A DNA stretch of 64,000 bases from Gammaproteobacteria bacterium (GCA_024234975.1 JACKNH010000012.1:1-64000), one strand, 5' to 3'; positions 51,665-63,078 are shown, counted from the stretch's first letter. Notes: a model not told the origin generated them from the letters alone. Numbers and translations: made by a program.

Positions 51665-52350
51665 AGGCAGTTGGCGGAGTGAGCGATCCGGTCGCGGCGG
51701 CAATGTCCGCAACGTCAGAGTGGGTTTATGCCGGAATTGAACAAGAAATTCTGCTGCGGGTATTGCCCGCCGTCCGTCACGACCTGCTGGGCGCGCTCAC
51801 CACGATACACCTGACGGCACACGTCATGTTACGCAAGCTTGCCTCCAACACGATGCCGCCAGAGCAATGCGTGGACCGCGTTCAATTGATGCTGGATACG
51901 GCGACGGCCGCCACCGATGGAATCCGGGCATTGCGTCGCTGGGATCCGCAAAGCGAAGGTGACTACGACATTTGCGAGGTTGCAGAATTCGCCATCCAGC
52001 TGATGCAGGAAAACCTCCGGGTCAGGCAACTCGAAGTGCGTCTGGAGCCATCGGACGCTGGCGAAGGAACCAAAGTCACCGGGCGATTCCTGTACGGGGT
52101 GTTGAGCGTCCTGTGCCTGATCGAGGATACGTGTGAGGCTCATGCCAGGTTGGTGATGCGCAGTACCGGATACGGCGTGGAAGTGGAATTTCTTGCATCA
52201 TCACCTGCAGGGACGGCAGATCCCGCCGAAACTGCTTGCCAGCCGCACCAACGGACATTCGATACGTCGCTTGTTTCCGACTATCTCACCGCAAGGGGCA
52301 TGCAACTGCTGACGCAGGCCAGCAGCTGGCGGCTGGTCATTGCGGGTTGA
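51661..52350 (+). CDS. histidine phosphotransferase-like protein (DHp with degenerate ATPase domain)
   Basis: 229 residues. The region at 30-60 (LLRVLPAVRHDLLGALTTIHLT) looks like a kinase dimerisation helix with His40 in an H-box-like setting (RHDLLGAL). The rest could be a shortened HATPase-like domain, but no N, G1 or G2 box is visible, as in ChpT-type phosphotransferases. By position after a kinase and a single-domain regulator, it is a candidate phosphorelay intermediate. The alternative is a non-phosphorylatable signalling adaptor. Confidence 0.55.
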   Translation: MKAVGGVSDPVAAAMSATSEWVYAGIEQEILLRVLPAVRHDLLGALTTIHLTAHVMLRKLASNTMPPEQCVDRVQLMLDTATAATDGIRALRRWDPQSEGDYDICEVAEFAIQLMQENLRVRQLEVRLEPSDAGEGTKVTGRFLYGVLSVLCLIEDTCEAHARLVMRSTGYGVEVEFLASSPAGTADPAETACQPHQRTFDTSLVSDYLTARGMQLLTQASSWRLVIAG

Positions 52351-52622
52351 GGTCCCGCCTCGGTTGTGCAGCTACCGCCACGGCGTTCCGCCAGATGTCA
52401 TCGTCGATCACTTGAACTTCTCGCTGATCAATAGCGCCTCCTTTTTACACGCACCCATCCAGTAGTATTTGTAATTCTTGCAACCCGTATCGCTAAATTG
52501 CGCTTAAACGCGCAGATTGCCCCGGTATACCTGTTTTCGCGTTTGGTACGGAATTTGAACGTATCTGTGCAAACGGGTGTGTTTCCCCGCTGAACATTTC
52601 GGCTCACGGGGACACGACTCTC

Positions 52623-54425
52623 ATGGCACAGCGACGAGTAACAAACGTGCAGAACCTGAGCAGCGGACGGATAACCGCCATCATTGTGGCGTTGTACATA
52701 GCAGGGGCGGTGTTGTCCTGCATCTGGCTGGTAATGCAATTCACCGTCAGCGCACACAAATTTGCCGAAGATACCGCCCAGCTGATTGGCAACGAGCTTG
52801 GGGCGATCATCAAGCCGGTAAGCCTCGATGCCTTGATGAACAAGGACGCCACCGCCATCCGGGAGGTCGCGGACCTTGTCCGGTCAGCGGTATTCGAATC
52901 GCTCACTGTCGAGAAAATGGAACTGGTCGACGAGACCGGGGAAGTTCTGGTGGCGTCCAGTGCCTTCGCCAATCTCTGGGAGGACGCGGCCGACGAGGTA
53001 TTCGATGAGAAGCCGACGGCGACGGTCACCACGCACCCCGCACAGGATGAAGATTCAATCCAGGTCGCGGTGCCCATCAGCAACACGTCCGAGCTCGAAG
53101 GTTACCTGCAAGTCACGATGACCTACGGGCCACTCGGGCAGCTGCACGGCAATTACCTGTGGAGCGTTTCCGGCATGGCGGTGTTGGGTCTGCTGTTCCT
53201 GCTGGGCGCGGGCATGCTCTCGCACATATATGTTTCGTCGGCGAACAACCGGTTGACACACGCGATCGAAAACGACGAATACATGTCCACGGCCAAGAAA
53301 TACCTGCGGGAATTCACCTCCACCCTCAGCGCGGCGGAGACACTGCGCAGTGCCGCACAGCAGGCCAAACTCGACCAGGAAGGGTTCGCGCGCGTCAACC
53401 AGACTGTCTCCGACCTGATTCCGCTGGGCGTTCTCGGGTTTGACCGCGATGGTCAGATGCGCTTCGCCAACCAGATTGCCCGGGATCTGCTGGGCATGGG
53501 CGGTGGCAAGGAGCCTTCCGCGGACCTGCGCGAGTTCCGCCGTTACATCGAAACCCTGATCGCGAACACGCCGGCGGACAAGACCGCTATCCGCGGCCAG
53601 TACCAGATGGTCAGTCGCCAGGCCTTGCAGGCCATTGCGGTGGATGTGATCTGCGGAGAGCAACGGACCATCGGCGATGCAATCATCGTGTTGCGCGACA
53701 AGCATCAACTCGAGTCATTGCAGGACGATCTGCGGGCGGCACTGCGTTTCCGCTGTCTGCACCTGACCTACACGGGCGGCACGCACGAGCTACGCGCACC
53801 GTTGGGCGCCATGACGCTCAACCTGGAGATGTTGCGCATTTCTCTCGGGGAGGAATCGATCCCGGCCGATGCGAAAGCGCGCCTGCTGCTTTATGTCGAA
53901 TACCTGCAGAACGATGTCGACCGAATCAGTAACTCGGTGTCCGCCTTGCTCGAGCAGAGCAAGGAGTCAGACAAGACACGCCTGCTGGTCGACCTCAACG
54001 ACTTGCTGAAGGAAACCATCGATCTGTTCCGCACGCAGGCGGAACTGGCGGGTATCACGCTGAAGTTTGTCCCGGCCAGTTCGCCGCTGGATTTTGTGGG
54101 CTCGCCGGGAAGCTTGCGCCAGGTGTTCGTCAACATACTGATGAATGCAATCGAAGCGATCAAATCCGGCGGCGTAGTCACGATCAGTACTGTGGTTCGC
54201 AACAACGACTACGAAATCATTTTCGAAGATACCGGGGTTGGAATGCCCAAGGACATTGCCAAGCGTGTGTTCGACATGCACTTCACCACCAAGTCGTCAG
54301 GCACGGGAATCGGGCTCTACGTCAGCCGGGTCATCGTCGAGGACCACGGGGGTGACATCGCCTTGAACACTGAACTGGGTAAGGGCACGACGGTGAGAGT
54401 GACGTTACCGCGATACCGGGCCTGA
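52623..54425 (+). CDS. membrane sensor histidine kinase
   Basis: 600 residues. Two membrane helices (about 15-40 and 180-204) flank a periplasmic sensing domain of about 140 residues, followed by a PAS-like domain (PLGVLGFDRDGQMRFANQIARDLLG), HisKA with His388 in THELRAPLGAM, and HATPase_c (RQVFVNILMNAIEAI, FEDTGVGMP, GTGIGLYVSR). The sequence just before the H box (LRFRCLHLTYTGG) is odd for the family. It converges with a RegA/ActR-type regulator whose start is 674 bases away on the other strand, the likely partner. Confidence 0.88.
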   Translation: MAQRRVTNVQNLSSGRITAIIVALYIAGAVLSCIWLVMQFTVSAHKFAEDTAQLIGNELGAIIKPVSLDALMNKDATAIREVADLVRSAVFESLTVEKMELVDETGEVLVASSAFANLWEDAADEVFDEKPTATVTTHPAQDEDSIQVAVPISNTSELEGYLQVTMTYGPLGQLHGNYLWSVSGMAVLGLLFLLGAGMLSHIYVSSANNRLTHAIENDEYMSTAKKYLREFTSTLSAAETLRSAAQQAKLDQEGFARVNQTVSDLIPLGVLGFDRDGQMRFANQIARDLLGMGGGKEPSADLREFRRYIETLIANTPADKTAIRGQYQMVSRQALQAIAVDVICGEQRTIGDAIIVLRDKHQLESLQDDLRAALRFRCLHLTYTGGTHELRAPLGAMTLNLEMLRISLGEESIPADAKARLLLYVEYLQNDVDRISNSVSALLEQSKESDKTRLLVDLNDLLKETIDLFRTQAELAGITLKFVPASSPLDFVGSPGSLRQVFVNILMNAIEAIKSGGVVTISTVVRNNDYEIIFEDTGVGMPKDIAKRVFDMHFTTKSSGTGIGLYVSRVIVEDHGGDIALNTELGKGTTVRVTLPRYRA

Positions 54426-54451
54426 CTGATACACAGGGCAACTTCAAGCGC

Positions 54452-55099
54452 TTATTCGCGTGGGCGAGATTGCGGGCGGCGATAGCTGTTGAGTTTGTTG
54501 TACAACGTTTTCAGGCTGATCCCCAGCACCTTGGCTGCGGTGGGTTTGTCGCCGTGCATGTCCAGCAGCGTGGCCTCGATCAATTCGCGTTCGGCCTGTT
54601 CGACGGTCATACCTACGCGAACATTCAGACGTAGCAAGGCAGACGCCGAAACATGATCAAATTCCGGGTTGGGAGCATCCGCCTGATCCGCCGTCGAATC
54701 GACATCTTCATTGGCCAGCGCGGCTTCACGCTGCCGATCCGCTGTTCGCCGTTCGTGGACACGTTCGAGAATCGAATTGATCTTGGCGATTTTCAGCGGC
54801 TTCGGCAGATAGCCCACGACACGGTGTTCTATCGCCTGAATCGCGCTCTCCAGGCCTGGATGCCCGGTGATGATCGCAAACTGGGTTTTCAGATCCGTAC
54901 CTTCGCGAATCAGCGCCATGCCGTTGCCGTCGGGCAGACGCAAATCAATGAACGCAAGATCAATCGCGTTGTGGTCGAGCATCTTCTTTGCGGCGTGGAA
55001 ACTGTCAGTTTGAAACGTGCGCCAACCGGCGCGATGCAGATACCGCGTAAGGGCCGGAGCATATGACGGATCATCTTCTACAACCAATGCGTTCATCAT
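54452..55099 (-). CDS. response regulator, receiver plus Fis-type HTH (RegA/ActR/PrrA type)
   Basis: 215 residues. Receiver domain with VVEDD, phospho-acceptor Asp52 (FIDLRLPDGNG), Thr in ITGHPG, and Lys in YLPKPLK. A linker of about 40 polar residues follows, then a Fis-like helix-turn-helix (LIEATLLDMHGDKPTAAKVLGISLKTLYNKL). There is no AAA+ domain, which distinguishes it from NtrC types and matches RegA/PrrA/ActR. The partner is probably the convergent membrane kinase. In other bacteria such pairs control redox and photosynthesis genes; the target here is unknown. Confidence 0.88.
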   Translation of the reverse strand: MMNALVVEDDPSYAPALTRYLHRAGWRTFQTDSFHAAKKMLDHNAIDLAFIDLRLPDGNGMALIREGTDLKTQFAIITGHPGLESAIQAIEHRVVGYLPKPLKIAKINSILERVHERRTADRQREAALANEDVDSTADQADAPNPEFDHVSASALLRLNVRVGMTVEQAERELIEATLLDMHGDKPTAAKVLGISLKTLYNKLNSYRRPQSRPRE

Positions 55100-55283
55100 G
55101 CCGACTGTCCTGCAGGTGGTGAATCTTTGGCCATTGTCACACAGCCGGGCCGCTTATTCGCACTCTTTGTAAAAGGTGCAAAACGTATTCTGAAGCTGAG
55201 AGTCGCCGAGCTCGATTTCAAGGGAGGCGTCAAGGCAAGAAATTCACCTTGAAAGGGTGATGACACGCCGGCGGTAAACGAAA

Positions 55284-55308
55284 AAGGCTCCTCGCGGAGC
55301 CTTTTTTG
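55284..55308. terminator. bidirectional rho-independent terminator
   Basis: GGCTCC-TCGC-GGAGCC flanked by AAAAA and TTTTTT. It lies 20 bases beyond the stop of the PEP-CTERM gene on the minus strand. Confidence 0.88.
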
Positions 55309-55328
55309 TTGCTTTGGATCAAGCAGAT

Positions 55329-55925
55329 CTACTGCATTGATTTGCGCTGCTTGCGAGAAGCGAACAGTCCGGCAATTCCAAGGCCCGCCAGCGTCAGCGA
55401 GGTCGGTTCCGGTACCGTGGTGACTACGGTACCTACACGCTCGAAAGTCACAAGCGTTGCCTGCGAATAGGTATCGGTGGAAGTGTTGAGACCTGCGCCG
55501 AAACCGCCAGCGTTAACAGCCCAAGCGCTGTCTCCGGAGATGAGTGCAACAGTATTGAAATCCAGAAGGTTGGCATCGATCGGCGGCCCCGCGCTAACCG
55601 TATCCCATCTGTCGGGCACCCAGAGTATGCAAGTCGTGGTGTCGCTGCAGCCGCTGAAATAATTCAACCCTGGTATGGGCGATTGGTTGTTGAGTGCTGC
55701 CAGCAAGGCTGCGGAGACGTTGTTCGCCAGCGTCTGATACGCCGGTGTGAACATCGATTCGGTGAAGTGGGCGTTCGGCACGCGGTCACCGATCACCAGA
55801 TCATAAATACCACCATCCACCTCCAGCCCGGTCACCCCGGTGGGGGATATCATCGGTACGGCTGAGGCTGCGCCTGCAAGCGCAAGGAAAAGCGAACCTG
55901 CTGCAAACTGCATCGGTCGTTTCAT
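55329..55925 (-). CDS. PEP-CTERM sorting-signal protein
   Basis: 198 residues from the ATG at 55925 (GGAGGAG upstream); signal peptide MKRPMQFAAGSLFLALAGAASA. One likely disulfide (FSGCSDTTTCIL). Tail TVPEPTSLTLAGLGIAGLFAS then RKQRKSMQ is a canonical PEP-CTERM signal. Stands alone with its own terminator. Exported and presumably processed by an exosortase encoded elsewhere. Confidence 0.82.
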   Translation of the reverse strand: MKRPMQFAAGSLFLALAGAASAVPMISPTGVTGLEVDGGIYDLVIGDRVPNAHFTESMFTPAYQTLANNVSAALLAALNNQSPIPGLNYFSGCSDTTTCILWVPDRWDTVSAGPPIDANLLDFNTVALISGDSAWAVNAGGFGAGLNTSTDTYSQATLVTFERVGTVVTTVPEPTSLTLAGLGIAGLFASRKQRKSMQ

Positions 55926-56340
55926 TATTCTTTTACTCCTCCGTGATTTTTTTGTGCCGCTTGAGCGCACCTCGTACGACAGGACCGGTCCTGGTATCGG
56001 CGTAGTTTCAATGCGGAGCTTGAGTGCTACCGCATGCATCTACGTGGTTCCGAGCCAGGATGCATGAACCGCGTGCCGGTTTATCGTTGGACGAATACTA
56101 CCGTATTGCGTCGCCAGCGGACATGATTGCCCTAGTCACAGCTGGTGAATGCCTGCACGTGTTTGGCATGGCATGGGTATAGGCGCAAACAGAAGGACTG
56201 GTTACGGCCGCGATGGGCACCGGGCTGATTTTCAGTGGTGAAGCGCCCGGAAAATCGGACCTTCAGGCGAATTCGGTGGTGGGAAATATTCCGACCCGAC
56301 CCGGGCGTTGACGGCCTGGGTCGGGTCGGGAACAACCGCA
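55926..56340. other. intergenic region
   Basis: 415 bases with no gene seen. It contains the leader of the PEP-CTERM gene and, at 56291-56329, a perfect 12-base stem likely to end the aldehyde dehydrogenase gene (listed separately). Confidence 0.5.
56291..56329 (-). terminator. terminator-like hairpin after the aldehyde dehydrogenase gene
   Basis: CCGACCCGACCC and GGGTCGGGTCGG pair perfectly across a 15-base loop, 12 bases beyond the stop at 56341; AATATTTCCC follows on the minus strand. Confidence 0.6.
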
Positions 56341-57861
<1,521 letters not shown>

Positions 57862-58170
57862 TTAACTCCTGATTGAAAGCAATCGTTTGCCTGTCCAGCG
57901 AGGCGTTCGGGCGGGCCCTGGACAGCTTGTGTATTACGGTGCAAGCGCTACCGGAGAGTTGGACGGGTTGCCAATATACGAACCTGCCGCAGCCACTCCG
58001 GCGACGTTCAGTCAATTTTTGAACAGGCGGTATCCTGCCACCATTTCATTCAAACCTGTAGACCTGCGGCGTGCCGCCTGGTGCACAGCGATACTGCGCC
58101 GCAGCATTGGCCGTCCACGTACAACAGGTGACCCCGGTCTGCGGCGCCGGGATCCGCCGCTGTGCGGAAA
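57862..58170. other. intergenic region
   Basis: 309 bases between two aldehyde dehydrogenase genes of the same orientation. No gene or strong promoter match seen. A CCCGG...CCGGG repeat at about 58133-58151 may help end the upstream gene. Confidence 0.4.
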
Positions 58171-59523
58171 TTACTGCTGATGGATATACACCGCGCGCTC
58201 GTGGGAGAACGCCTTGAAACCGAAATGACCGTGGTAACTGCCCATACCACTCTGATTCACGCCGCCGAAGGGCAGGCGGTTCTCCAGGTAGTGCGAAAAC
58301 ACGCCATTGACGGTGACCCCGCCGGAGGAGGTCCGGTTCAGCACCTTCTCGACATTGGCCGGGTGCGCGCTGTACACGTACAGCGCGAGCGGCTTGTCGC
58401 GCTGCTCGATGTATTCGATGACTTCATCGAGGTCGTCGTAGGTCATGACTGGAATGATTGGGCCGAATATCTCTTCCTGCAGAATCTGCATATCGGGCGT
58501 GACATCGGTCAGCAGGGTGGGGTGTATCGTGCGGTCCGCCGCCTCCAGCTGACCGCCCACGGCGACCTTGGCGCCCTTGGCGATGGCATCGTCGAACAGG
58601 CGCTTGATGCGGTCGAAATTCTGTGGGTTGACGATCTGCGCGATGCTTTCGGTCTTGAAGCTGCCGTCATCGCCGTACAGGTTCTCCTTCACCTTGGCCT
58701 GGAAACCTTCAACCAGGGCATCCCGCTGACCCTTGCGGACGAACACATAGTCGGGGCAGATGCACGCCTGACCGCCATTGAACTGCTTGGCGCCGGCGAG
58801 ATCAGCGGCAATCTTTTTCACATCCGCGCCGTCGTCGACGATGACCGGCGACTTGCCGCCCAGCTCCAGTGTGACGCTGGCCAGATGTCTGGCCGCGGCG
58901 GCCATGACCAGTTTGCCTACGCGTGTACTGCCGGTGAAGAAGATGTGATTGAACGGTAATTCCAGCAAGGCCGTGGCAACCTCTACCGGGCCCTCGAACA
59001 ACGCGACCTCCTGCTCATCGAACGCGTCGGCAATGATGCGCGCGGCGACGCTGGCGGTCGCCGGACACAGGTCGGTCAGCTTTACCATGCAGCAGTTGCC
59101 GGCGGCAATCGCCGCGGCCAGCGGTCCGAGCACCAGGCCGAGCGGGAAATTCCACGGGCCGAGAATCAGGCAGACACCGCGCGCCTCGTATTCGATGCGG
59201 GCCTTGTCGTTCGGGTTCAACGATGGCGTCACCTCGATCGGCGCCATCCACTGTTCGAGATGCTCGATGTTGCGATCAATGTTGCCGATGACGTTCAGGA
59301 CTTCCGTGATGCGGATTTCCTGTTCCGGCTTGCGTGTGTCCTGCCGAACGGCAGCGACAATCTCGTCCGCATGGGCCTGCACCGCTTCCTTCAACCTGCG
59401 CAGCAGGGCTTTACGCTGTTCCGCGGTGGCAGCTTTCATCTCCCATTGGTGTTTGCGCTGAAGTGCGAATATGCGGGCAATATCAGCGGCGGTATCGGGG
59501 CTTACTGGGGTCGTAGTGGACAT
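58171..59523 (-). CDS. class 3-like aldehyde dehydrogenase
   Basis: 450 residues from the ATG at 59523. ALDH3-type (coniferyl aldehyde/fatty aldehyde dehydrogenase-like) by its short length and C-terminus (VTVNGVFSHYLENRLPFGGVNQSGMGSYHG). Catalytic residues are Asn125 (GPWNFP), Glu220 (LELGGKSP) and Cys254 (FNGGQACICPDYV). Cytoplasmic. Such enzymes oxidise aromatic or medium-chain aldehydes to acids, consistent with the neighbouring aromatic-acid transporter and Rieske oxygenase. It is separated from the upstream transporter gene by 191 bases, so co-transcription is uncertain. Confidence 0.9.
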   Translation of the reverse strand: MSTTTPVSPDTAADIARIFALQRKHQWEMKAATAEQRKALLRRLKEAVQAHADEIVAAVRQDTRKPEQEIRITEVLNVIGNIDRNIEHLEQWMAPIEVTPSLNPNDKARIEYEARGVCLILGPWNFPLGLVLGPLAAAIAAGNCCMVKLTDLCPATASVAARIIADAFDEQEVALFEGPVEVATALLELPFNHIFFTGSTRVGKLVMAAAARHLASVTLELGGKSPVIVDDGADVKKIAADLAGAKQFNGGQACICPDYVFVRKGQRDALVEGFQAKVKENLYGDDGSFKTESIAQIVNPQNFDRIKRLFDDAIAKGAKVAVGGQLEAADRTIHPTLLTDVTPDMQILQEEIFGPIIPVMTYDDLDEVIEYIEQRDKPLALYVYSAHPANVEKVLNRTSSGGVTVNGVFSHYLENRLPFGGVNQSGMGSYHGHFGFKAFSHERAVYIHQQ

Positions 59524-59714
59524 CGGGGCACCTGCATTCGGGACAGCAAACAAGGGCAGCGAATATGCAGGGATTCGCTGTGCGGCGCAAGGCTTCGGCG
59601 GCCTTCCTGGCCACGAGTCGGGCGGCCAGCAAAAGCCGCCCGGAACTCAACTATACATGCGTAGTGTTCGAAGCCGGCGTGTGGAATGCCGGAATCGAGA
59701 CGGTAAAGCGGCTA

Positions 59715-61064
59715 TCAGGCAGCTTTTGCCGTGGACGGCGGTACGTGTTTTTCCTCGTCGATGATGAAGGCCGCGGCGGAGGTCAATATCGCGCCTATGC
59801 ACAGCACGGTGAAGAACGGAATCGCACTCTCGCCGCCGAGGTCCAGCAATTTGCCGCCAAGAGCCGAAGAGGTGATGGCGCCGATACGCGCCATGAAGAT
59901 GCCGAAGCCGATACCCGCCGAGCGACACGATGAGGGGTAGCCGCGCGTCATGATGGCGTAGTTGGCGGCAACGCCGGCGCTGAAAATGGCGGCAGCCAGG
60001 CCGACCAGCGCGATGACCACGTTCTGTTCACTGGCCGTGGGTACATCGGAAAGCGTTTCCACCTTCCAGCCCAGTGCCAGCAACGCGAGCAGCAGCGTGA
60101 TGCTGATCAACAGCACCATCAGTTTCGAGCCGAAGCGCTGAATCAGAAAGCCCACCGCGATGGAGGCGAAGATCGAAGTCAGGCCGGCAACGAAGATGGC
60201 ATAGGATGCCTGTTCAAAGGCGAAACCACGCGCAGTCAACATCGTCGTGGTCCAGTTCAGCACGCCGTAAGCCACCATGATTACCGACATGAAGGTGATA
60301 CATACGCCGATGTTCATACGCAGGTTACTGCGGTGGAACACACCTACCGAACCGGTTGCCGTATCGCCGGCATGCCGATCGGGCACGAGATCGATCTGCT
60401 CGTCAGTAATCTTGCGCAGGGCCTTCTGCGCTTCGTCCTTCTTGCCACGGGTGAGCAGGAACGTGGGGCTGTCGCGCAGGAAGGCGACGATCAAGACCAT
60501 ACAGAGGATCAGCGTGGCGACGCCGAAGAACACGAATGCGCCGCGCCAGCCATATTCCGCGATGACCGAGGGCGCCAGCAGACCGGCGATCGAACTGCCG
60601 GCAGGCGTGCCTACCGATATTGTTGTCGCTGCTACGGAACGCCAGCGCTCCGGTACCCATTCACCGGCCATCGTGATGGCGTTGGAGTAGGCGCCACCGA
60701 AGCCCAGGCCACCGACCACGCGCCAGAACGCCATCATCCATACGCCATCGGAAGTGCTGGCCGCAATGGTGCCGATCGAAAAGACCGCCGCTGACAGCGC
60801 CAACGACCAGCGCCGTCCGACGCTGTCGCCCAGCCAGCCACCAGACCAGGAGCCGAGACCGAATCCCACCAGAGACGCGCTGACGGCAATGCCAAAAGTG
60901 CCGCGGTCAGTGCCGAAATCATCAATGATGAGTGGTGCCATGAGACCGAGCAGCTGCTGGTCCAGGCCATCAGCGACCAACACGAACATACAGATGAGGA
61001 AGGTCACAATAGAGAATGCGCGCAGCGGTTGGCGCGAGAGGACTTCACTGAAGCTGGCTGACAT
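59715..61064 (-). CDS. MFS transporter, aromatic acid:H+ symporter family
   Basis: 449 residues from the ATG at 61064 (GAGGAA upstream). Twelve membrane helices. The first helix carries the AAHS signature (VADGLDQQLLGLMAPLI, with two membrane Asp), the loop 2-3 motif GGWLGDSVGRRWSL is the MFS A-motif, and RRFGSKL-type repeats occur in the second half (QRFGSKLMVLL). The family imports benzoate, 4-hydroxybenzoate, vanillate and similar acids with protons. It fits with the Rieske oxygenase on the divergent side. Confidence 0.88.
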   Translation of the reverse strand: MSASFSEVLSRQPLRAFSIVTFLICMFVLVADGLDQQLLGLMAPLIIDDFGTDRGTFGIAVSASLVGFGLGSWSGGWLGDSVGRRWSLALSAAVFSIGTIAASTSDGVWMMAFWRVVGGLGFGGAYSNAITMAGEWVPERWRSVAATTISVGTPAGSSIAGLLAPSVIAEYGWRGAFVFFGVATLILCMVLIVAFLRDSPTFLLTRGKKDEAQKALRKITDEQIDLVPDRHAGDTATGSVGVFHRSNLRMNIGVCITFMSVIMVAYGVLNWTTTMLTARGFAFEQASYAIFVAGLTSIFASIAVGFLIQRFGSKLMVLLISITLLLALLALGWKVETLSDVPTASEQNVVIALVGLAAAIFSAGVAANYAIMTRGYPSSCRSAGIGFGIFMARIGAITSSALGGKLLDLGGESAIPFFTVLCIGAILTSAAAFIIDEEKHVPPSTAKAA

Positions 61065-61356
61065 GGTTCCTCGCTCGTGTTGTGGTTGGAATGGCGAAAC
61101 GGCCAGCAGCATAAGCGGCTACGCGCGTCGCGTCGAGTCACAATTGCGCCGGAACTGATATTCACCGGACAGGATTCCGATGCGCAAAGGGGCTCGCTGG
61201 CCGCGAAATTCTTTTTGTTGCAGGGCAGCTCAAGCAGCCCCACCGGATGCTTGCGTGTCGGCTGACAGCGCCTTTGAAAGGCGTGAATGACGCGACTGCA
61301 TGGACGGAACCTTGCCCGGTGCCGTATCTTCGCTGCTTTCCCGTGGAGACTGATTC

Positions 61357-61869
61357 ATGCGCGTCCGGATGATGATTGTGATTGCCTTGATGAGCCTTGC
61401 CGGCAAGTTGCCCGCAGCTGAGCTCGAACGCCCCGCGCCGACGCCGGACAGCCTGCAGGCAGAGGTGGACTATCTGCGCAGCATCATGCCGGGCCAGGCC
61501 TTCGCCATGACCCAGATTGCCTACAATTTCAGCAATCTCTGGTTCGCGGCGCAGGCGGGCAATTGGCCGCTGGCCAATTTCTACCTGGGTGAAACCCGTG
61601 TGCGGCTGCGCTGGGCCATGCGCATCCAGCCGGTCCGCCGGATAAGCAGCGGCCCGATCGAAATCGCACCCATCGCCGAAGCCCTCGAAGCCAACCAGAT
61701 CATGGCAGTGGGTCACGCCATCGAAGCCAGGGACAAGGCCGGTTTCGTTGCCGCCTACACCAATCTCATGCACGGTTGCCAGGGCTGTCATGAAGCCAGC
61801 GAGAAACCGTATCTGAAGCTGCAGATCCCGACGGCGCCGGCCGAGCCCATGATCGATTTCGCGCCCTAG
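61357..61869 (+). CDS. small exported c-type haem protein, cytochrome c'-like
   Basis: 170 residues; GGAG before the ATG; signal peptide MRVRMMIVIALMSLAGKLPAAE. Mostly helical with a single C-terminal haem site CQGCH (Cys141, Cys144, His145), the position used by four-helix-bundle cytochromes c'. The rest (YNFSNLWFAAQAGNWPLANFYLGE, MAVGHAIEARDKAGFVAAYTNLMHG) is a conserved cassette I have seen only as hypothetical protein. It may sense or carry gas ligands or electrons in the periplasm. It precedes a Rieske oxygenase gene by 139 bases. Confidence 0.75.
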   Translation: MRVRMMIVIALMSLAGKLPAAELERPAPTPDSLQAEVDYLRSIMPGQAFAMTQIAYNFSNLWFAAQAGNWPLANFYLGETRVRLRWAMRIQPVRRISSGPIEIAPIAEALEANQIMAVGHAIEARDKAGFVAAYTNLMHGCQGCHEASEKPYLKLQIPTAPAEPMIDFAP

Positions 61870-62008
61870 AAGCGGTTTGAGTCTCCGCGCACCGACGATT
61901 ACATGAGCTTGAACTGCGACGCGGCGATGCGATTGAATGCGGCATTGATATGCTGGCGCCGGCGCGCCGTCCAACCTCAGTCAAATTCATCACAACGGAG
62001 TCGGTGCG

Positions 62009-63034
62009 ATGATCGTGCGGAATGCCTGGTACCTGGCGGCGTGGGCTGAAGAGGTTTGCATCAAACCGCTTGCCCGGCGCATCTGCAATCAACCCGTAGT
62101 CTTGTTCAGATCGCTGCAGGGTGAGGCTTGCGCGCTGATTGACAGTTGCGCGCATCGTGGAGCGCCGCTGAGTCTTGGCACGGTGGTGGAGAAGGGTATC
62201 CGCTGCAATTACCACGGGGTGGTTTTCGGCTGTTCGGGCGTGTGCGCGGAGATCCCCAATCAGCAGATGATTCCGGAGAAGGCCCGGGTCACGAAGTTTC
62301 CGCTGGTGGAAAAGGATGAAATGCTGTGGATCTGGATTGGCGACGAAGATAAGGCCGATCCGTCGCTGATCCCGGACTATCCGTTCCACGGTGACGCGGC
62401 CTGGCCGAATACGAAAACCATGGCGCCGGTGGCCAGCAGCTACCTGTTGATCGCCGACAACCTGCTCGACGCCACGCACCTCGCCTATGTCCACGGCAAC
62501 ACCGTCGGTGGCGCCAACCCCAACGTACACATGACGGCCAAGTCATCCTTGCGGTTGACGGAACACGGCCACCGTTTCGAGCGGTTGATGTGTAACGCAC
62601 CGCCACCGCCGGCGTATTCGGCGTGCGTTCAGTTCGCGGGAATGATCGATCGCTGGCAGGAGTTCGATTTCATTGCGCCCAGCACGGTGCTGCAGTATTC
62701 CGGCGGTGTACCCGCGGGTGCGGACCGCAATACGGCAGGCGCACCGCGATTCGACATGCGCATCTTCCACTCGGCCACGCCGGCCACGGATGATACCTGC
62801 TATTACTTCTATTCAGTGGCCAACGGCCACGACGTGGATGACCCGAAGGCGACCGAGACAATCTTCGACCAGGTGGGCGCGGCGATTGTCGAGGACAAGC
62901 TGTTCATCGAGGCGCAACAACAACGCGTCAAGGAGCTTGGCGATGAGCGGTTGTTTGATAACACCGCCGACGCCGCGCGCATCATGGCCCGCCGCGCCCT
63001 GCGCAATTACAACAAACGGCATAACCCCGATTGA
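62009..63034 (+). CDS. Rieske non-haem iron oxygenase, VanA-type
   Basis: 341 residues; GGAG nine bases before the ATG. N-terminal Rieske centre: CAH (Cys47, His49) and CNYH (Cys66, His69). Mononuclear iron site in DNLLDATHLAYVH (Asp154, His157, His162). The length, the NAWYLAAW start and the lack of a beta subunit match the aromatic O-demethylase/VanA group. It would demethylate or hydroxylate a methoxylated aromatic acid using a separate reductase; no VanB-like reductase gene is in the window. Next to an aromatic-acid transporter. Confidence 0.9.
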   Translation: MIVRNAWYLAAWAEEVCIKPLARRICNQPVVLFRSLQGEACALIDSCAHRGAPLSLGTVVEKGIRCNYHGVVFGCSGVCAEIPNQQMIPEKARVTKFPLVEKDEMLWIWIGDEDKADPSLIPDYPFHGDAAWPNTKTMAPVASSYLLIADNLLDATHLAYVHGNTVGGANPNVHMTAKSSLRLTEHGHRFERLMCNAPPPPAYSACVQFAGMIDRWQEFDFIAPSTVLQYSGGVPAGADRNTAGAPRFDMRIFHSATPATDDTCYYFYSVANGHDVDDPKATETIFDQVGAAIVEDKLFIEAQQQRVKELGDERLFDNTADAARIMARRALRNYNKRHNPD

Positions 63035-63078
63035 CGCCAGAACAGCGTGCTGCCGGCCTGGCATCTGAATACCGACAG

